This document shows, piece by piece, positions 58,843 through 60,716 of a stretch of DNA of 60,716 nt. The stretch is from positions 1-60,716 of the forward strand of contig JAJZEH010000042.1 of NCBI GenBank assembly GCA_021805725.1, written 5' to 3'. The number at the start of each line of letters is the position of its first letter. The first letter of the stretch is position 1. The DNA is from Pseudomonadota bacterium (lineage in GTDB: Bacteria; Pseudomonadota; Gammaproteobacteria; Burkholderiales; Ferrovaceae). The notes beneath the pieces were generated by a model, which was given only the letters and a program-made list of their open reading frames with translations, was not told the DNA's origin and searched no databases. The position numbers and the translations under genes were made by a program.

Positions 58843-59160
58843 ATGACCATTCGCATTGACCAGATACGGCGGCAAGGAAACCTGTGGGAATTTGGAATCA
58901 AGGGAATGAAGGGCCAAGGTGTCTACGGCACCCTGATAACCGGGGATGATGGGCGGGGCCTGTATATCAAACACCAACGCTTTGACATGCCCAACCCACC
59001 CTACTATGAACGGGAAGATTTGATCTCACCGGAATCTTTCCATATTCCTAATGACTCCTCTCCGGAACAAGCCTCACGTCTGGTGGCGCAGGCGCTCATC
59101 AAACTAGGGTGGGGTCCGGAGGTAGATCGGCATAACCGGCTGATAGCACGCTCTGAGTGA
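58843..59160 (+). CDS. Hypothetical protein of the integrative cassette
   Basis: The 105-residue protein (MTIRIDQIRRQGNLWEFGIKGMKGQGVYGTLITG...) is not recognised. It looks soluble, with a beta-rich first half that may form a small sheet (LWEFGIKGMKGQGVYGTLITGDDGRGLYI) and an amphipathic C-terminal helix (SSPEQASRLVAQALIKLGWG). GAGGGG precedes the ATG, 11 bp after the HD-protein stop, so it belongs to the same transcription unit. It is the last gene of the cassette on this strand. Confidence 0.65.
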   Translation: MTIRIDQIRRQGNLWEFGIKGMKGQGVYGTLITGDDGRGLYIKHQRFDMPNPPYYEREDLISPESFHIPNDSSPEQASRLVAQALIKLGWGPEVDRHNRLIARSE

Positions 59161-59210
59161 GCATTTTGCGCGTGATTCTTTACAATCAAAATTCAGCTTA
59201 GAATAAAAAA

Positions 59211-59274
59211 TCGGCAGCAGGGATCGATTAAAATTCCGACGTGTTTTTCGACACAATTTGCCCTTAGCTGCCGA
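59211..59274. repeat. Imperfect inverted repeat in the AT-rich gap after the cassette
   Basis: TCGGCAGC plus AGGG (59211-59222) pairs with CCCT, a two-base bulge and GCTGCCGA (59261-59274) around a 38-base AT-rich centre. It lies 50 bp after the last cassette gene and could be a structured RNA end or a boundary of the element. Otherwise 59161-59368 shows nothing I recognise. Confidence 0.5.
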
Positions 59275-59368
59275 AGAGCAATGTGTAAAGCGGCCATTCG
59301 GCTCATGGGTGAACGGTATTGAAACTTTATAGCGGAGCTGTTTCGGCATTTTCTTTGATGAAACCATG

Positions 59369-59397
59369 TTTACATGAGAACAATTATCATTTACTAT
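59369..59397 (+). promoter_or_regulatory. Sigma-70 promoter with Fur-box-like spacer
   Basis: TTTACA (59369-59374; 5 of 6) is 17 bases before TACTAT (59392-59397; 4 of 6). The 19 bases from 59376 to 59394 match the Fur consensus GATAATGATAATCATTATC at 13 positions, so iron-loaded Fur would cover the promoter. Confidence 0.6.
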
Positions 59398-59402
59398 CAA
59401 TC

Positions 59403-59466
59403 AAACAGTTTCCGGGCCCCTCTCAGAAATTGTTTTACGATCCCCTCATTTGAAGGGGATTTTTTT
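59403..59466 (+). ncRNA. Candidate Fur-controlled small RNA
   Basis: Transcription from the preceding promoter should begin near 59403 and stop at the intrinsic terminator ending at 59466, giving about 63 nt. The RNA would have a C-rich unpaired segment (CCCCTCTC, 59417-59424) that is complementary to ribosome-binding sites, then a U-rich single strand and the terminator stem with a U tail. This matches the general build of Hfq-dependent iron-responsive small RNAs such as RyhB, PrrF and NrrF, although no sequence similarity is claimed. It has no ORF. An alternative is a short attenuated leader of the outer-membrane gene at 59521. Confidence 0.5.
59440..59466 (+). terminator. Intrinsic terminator of the small RNA
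   Basis: ATCCCCT, loop CATTTGA, AGGGGAT form a perfect 7-bp stem, followed by six T. It ends the short transcript from the Fur-box promoter, 55 bp before the next gene. Confidence 0.85.
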
Positions 59467-59520
59467 GTCATCGATAAATACGGCTATCCCAAAAAAGTAT
59501 CCCCGCAGTGAAGTGGCAGT

Positions 59521-60270
59521 GTGCAATTAATTAAAAAGATCTTCTTGGTCACTCTTATGTTGGGGTATGCGGCAGAAGCAATTTCAGGTCCACCCTTCAT
59601 CACCGATGATCCCGAACCTGTGGCCTACCAGCACTGGGAAGTCAACTATGCCCTGACCGGCACCCAGACGTCGGGTGGCTCGCAGGCCTTTCTACCCCAA
59701 GTGGACATTAATTATGGGGCGCTACCTGGCGTGCAGCTACACATTCAACCGCAGCTTGCGTATTTCCAGCATGCGGGCGTGCAGGCCTTCGGTGTGGGTG
59801 ACACAGAGCTCGGTCTCAAATACCGACTCACACCCGCAGATGCCCCAGAGGAAGATTGGATGGTCGGTTTTTATCCCCTGCTGGAAGTGCCTTCAGGCCG
59901 CGCAGACCGTAATCTCGGGGTTGGCACTTGGCGCGAATATGCCCCGCTGTGGGTGCAAACCAGGCGTGGCCCCTGGACCGTGTACGGGGGTGGAGGGTAT
60001 TGGTTCAATGGGGGCGCGCTCGGACGAAATGCCTGGGCTGGGGGCGCGGTGACGCTCTACCAAGTGACCCCTGAGCTGCAACTCGGGGAAGAATATTATT
60101 TCCGCACGGCCGACACGGTGGGGGGCCACAGCGCCGGCGCTTTTAACCTGGGTGGCATGAAGACCCTGGCCCGGGACTATGCTCTGCTCTTTTCAGTGGG
60201 ACGAGGACTGACCCAAGTGACTGCGGTCAATGAAGCATCTTTCTACTTCGGCCTGCAGGTGTTGTACTGA
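59521..60270 (+). CDS. Outer-membrane beta-barrel protein, MetA-like (phenol-degradation channel family) candidate
   Basis: The 249-residue protein starts at GTG 59521 with a signal peptide (QLIKKIFLVTLMLGYAAEAISG). Its mature part opens with PPFITDDPEPVAYQHWEVNYALTGTQTSGG and shows alternating strands (INYGALPGVQLHIQPQLAYFQ, GVGDTELGLKYRL, GFYPLLEVPSGRADRNLGVGTW) ending in an aromatic strand, FYFGLQVLY. This suits a small outer-membrane beta-barrel of the transporter-like family that includes MetA of phenol operons. No catabolic genes are near. No clear ribosome-binding site precedes the GTG, and the small-RNA terminator lies just upstream. Confidence 0.8.
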   Translation: MQLIKKIFLVTLMLGYAAEAISGPPFITDDPEPVAYQHWEVNYALTGTQTSGGSQAFLPQVDINYGALPGVQLHIQPQLAYFQHAGVQAFGVGDTELGLKYRLTPADAPEEDWMVGFYPLLEVPSGRADRNLGVGTWREYAPLWVQTRRGPWTVYGGGGYWFNGGALGRNAWAGGAVTLYQVTPELQLGEEYYFRTADTVGGHSAGAFNLGGMKTLARDYALLFSVGRGLTQVTAVNEASFYFGLQVLY

Positions 60271-60320
60271 AAGGAACTTGTGTCAGCCGGGGTTGTGGGA
60301 GTCTGTTATGCGCAGGCCCG

Positions 60321-60349
60321 AAAAAAACGCCGGGATCTAATCCCCGGCG
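60321..60349 (-). terminator. Strong intrinsic terminator, minus strand
   Basis: CGCCGGG, an eight-base loop and CCCGGCG form a perfect 7-bp GC-rich stem followed by seven T on the minus strand. It can only end a transcript coming from the right (60350-60540), where no conventional gene exists. Confidence 0.88.
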
Positions 60350-60372
60350 GTAATTATGGAGTGCACCTTGAA

Positions 60373-60388
60373 GGTGCTGTATAGCACC
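60373..60388 (-). repeat. Perfect hairpin GGTGCT-ATAC-AGCACC ahead of the terminator
   Basis: A perfect 6-bp stem with a four-base loop starts one base after the stop of the tiny ORF at 60389-60433. With a second GGTGC copy just downstream (minus), it points to a structured RNA. Confidence 0.6.
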
Positions 60389-60433
60389 TCACTGAGGCAG
60401 CGTCAAACGCAGGGGGGTTTGTAGCGTCTTCAT
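60389..60433 (-). CDS. Tiny ORF (14 residues), possible leader peptide
   Basis: ATG 60433 encodes MKTLQTPLRLTLPQ and stops at 60389, directly before a hairpin and 40 bases before an intrinsic terminator. AGGAG lies 11 bases upstream of the ATG, slightly far. The arrangement of peptide, hairpin and terminator resembles a leader or attenuator, or a small-RNA gene with a chance ORF. No family is recognised. Confidence 0.35.
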   Translation of the reverse strand: MKTLQTPLRLTLPQ

Positions 60434-60447
60434 GGAATGCGATTCTC

Positions 60448-60528
60448 CTATATGTTGCGCCTCGCAGCACCCGACTTGGCAATGTTGTTTAAAACGGGGA
60501 TGGTAACTTGGTTTAGATTAGCAGACAT
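60448..60528 (-). CDS. Tiny ORF (26 residues) upstream of the 14-residue ORF
   Basis: ATG 60528 encodes 26 residues beginning MSANLNQVTIPVLNNIAK and ending in GAARRNI, with the stop at 60448. Its stop overlaps the AGGAG that precedes the second tiny ORF, so the two could be translated in tandem. It is basic at the C-terminus. AGAAG sits only two bases before the ATG, which is too close to be a good ribosome-binding site. It is reported as a possible small protein or precursor peptide, not as an established gene. Confidence 0.35.
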   Translation of the reverse strand: MSANLNQVTIPVLNNIAKSGAARRNI

Positions 60529-60567
60529 CGCTTCTAAGAGCGTTTTACTAATTTAACAGGAGTTCAA

Positions 60568-60716
60568 ATGACATCCTTTCACCGCCCATTGGCCGCTCTG
60601 ATCATTTCAACTCAGCTGTTGGGCAATGCCTTTTGCCAGACCAGCAGTTTGCCTATTATCCCTGAACCTGCATCGGCCCAGAAGGGACAGACCAACCCGA
60701 CTGCAGTCGCAAATCC
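60568..60716 (+). CDS. Exported protein, N-terminal 50 codons only (window ends)
   Basis: ATG 60568 follows AACAGGAG at good spacing and opens a frame that reaches the window end without a stop. The start is MTSFHRPLAALIISTQLLGNAFC, a signal peptide; the following TSSLPIIPEPASAQKGQTNPTAVANP is Pro/Ala/Asn-rich, like the linkers at the start of outer-membrane or secreted proteins. The family cannot be named from this part. A small CGCT/AGCG hairpin with TTTT lies 20-40 bases upstream (60529-60546). Confidence 0.7.
   Translation, partial: MTSFHRPLAALIISTQLLGNAFCQTSSLPIIPEPASAQKGQTNPTAVAN

Noticed and set aside
59104..59400. Minus-strand ORF of 98 codons starting in the Fur box
   Set aside because: The composition is unlike a folded protein, it overlaps the 3' end of the 105-residue gene, and it has no ribosome-binding site or family resemblance.
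55752..59515. Possible attachment-site pair: ATCCCC-ACTGTAAGT near 55752 and ATCCCCGCAGTGAAGT near 59502
   Set aside because: The two copies agree only with gaps and mismatches, so they are not a convincing direct repeat.

Overview
The window looks like the chromosome of a betaproteobacterium, probably in or near the Nitrosomonadales; the order-level guess is inference. Support comes from the gene order thrS-infC-rpmI-rplT-pheS-pheT-ihfA-merR-tRNA-Pro, the surE-pcm-nlpD order, an alanine transaminase-homoserine dehydrogenase-threonine synthase cluster, and the general look of the proteins. Coding density is high and most genes sit in tightly packed runs with 4-bp ATGA or GTGA overlaps.

Layout. 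1-3.8 kb (minus): a two-partner secretion pair, a GLUG-repeat exoprotein (TpsA) followed by its outer-membrane transporter (TpsB, cut by the window edge). 4.0-6.5 kb (minus): bioF-bioA. 6.6-7.3 kb: ferredoxin-NADP reductase. 7.35-17.4 kb (minus): one long unidirectional run, typA - rmuC - mobB/moaD fusion - moaE - outer-membrane factor - adaptor - RND pump. 17.5-21.7 kb (plus): ArnD-like deacetylase, peroxiredoxin, PhoH/PIN ATPase, LplT. 21.6-23.5 kb (minus): tsaB-rimI-udg. 23.7-25.7 kb (plus): an OmpR/EnvZ-type two-component system, overlapping dinG at its 3' end. 25.7-33.1 kb (minus): dinG, the Mg2+ P-type ATPase mgtA, and clpB with a sigma-32-like promoter. 33.2-38.5 kb: mlaA, a GNAT enzyme, thrC, hom, alaC and a Mth938-like gene. 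38.5-42 kb: a histone-deacetylase-like hydrolase and an acyl-CoA-synthetase/GNAT fusion carrying an in-frame palindromic repeat. 42-46.7 kb (minus): pyruvate dehydrogenase E2 and E3, then surE-pcm-nlpD. 46.8-48.2 kb: a TlpA-type thioredoxin, radC and tRNA-Pro(GGG). 48.2-55.5 kb (minus): the translation cluster. 55.6 kb: tRNA-Val(GAC).

Accessory region (55.8-59.2 kb). Beside tRNA-Val lies a small, lower-GC integrative cassette. It holds a ribbon-helix-helix regulator diverging from an excisionase-like HTH protein, a tyrosine integrase, a YhaM-like OB-fold/HD protein joined to the integrase by an 8-bp overlap and a very strong ribosome-binding site, and a small unknown protein. The divergent promoter region carries a set of TGTCA...TGACA operators.

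Right end (59.2-60.7 kb). This part holds the most suggestive undescribed signals. One is a compact plus-strand transcription unit made of a promoter with a Fur-box-like spacer, about 63 nt of RNA and an intrinsic terminator, which looks like an iron-responsive small RNA. After it comes a MetA-like outer-membrane protein. Then there is a minus-strand unit with two tiny ORFs, a hairpin and a strong intrinsic terminator. The window closes on the first 50 codons of an exported protein.

Together the genes cover biotin, molybdopterin and threonine/alanine metabolism, pyruvate dehydrogenase, envelope maintenance, drug efflux, protein repair and translation. All assignments come from reading the sequence and from recalled family motifs; no database search was run.
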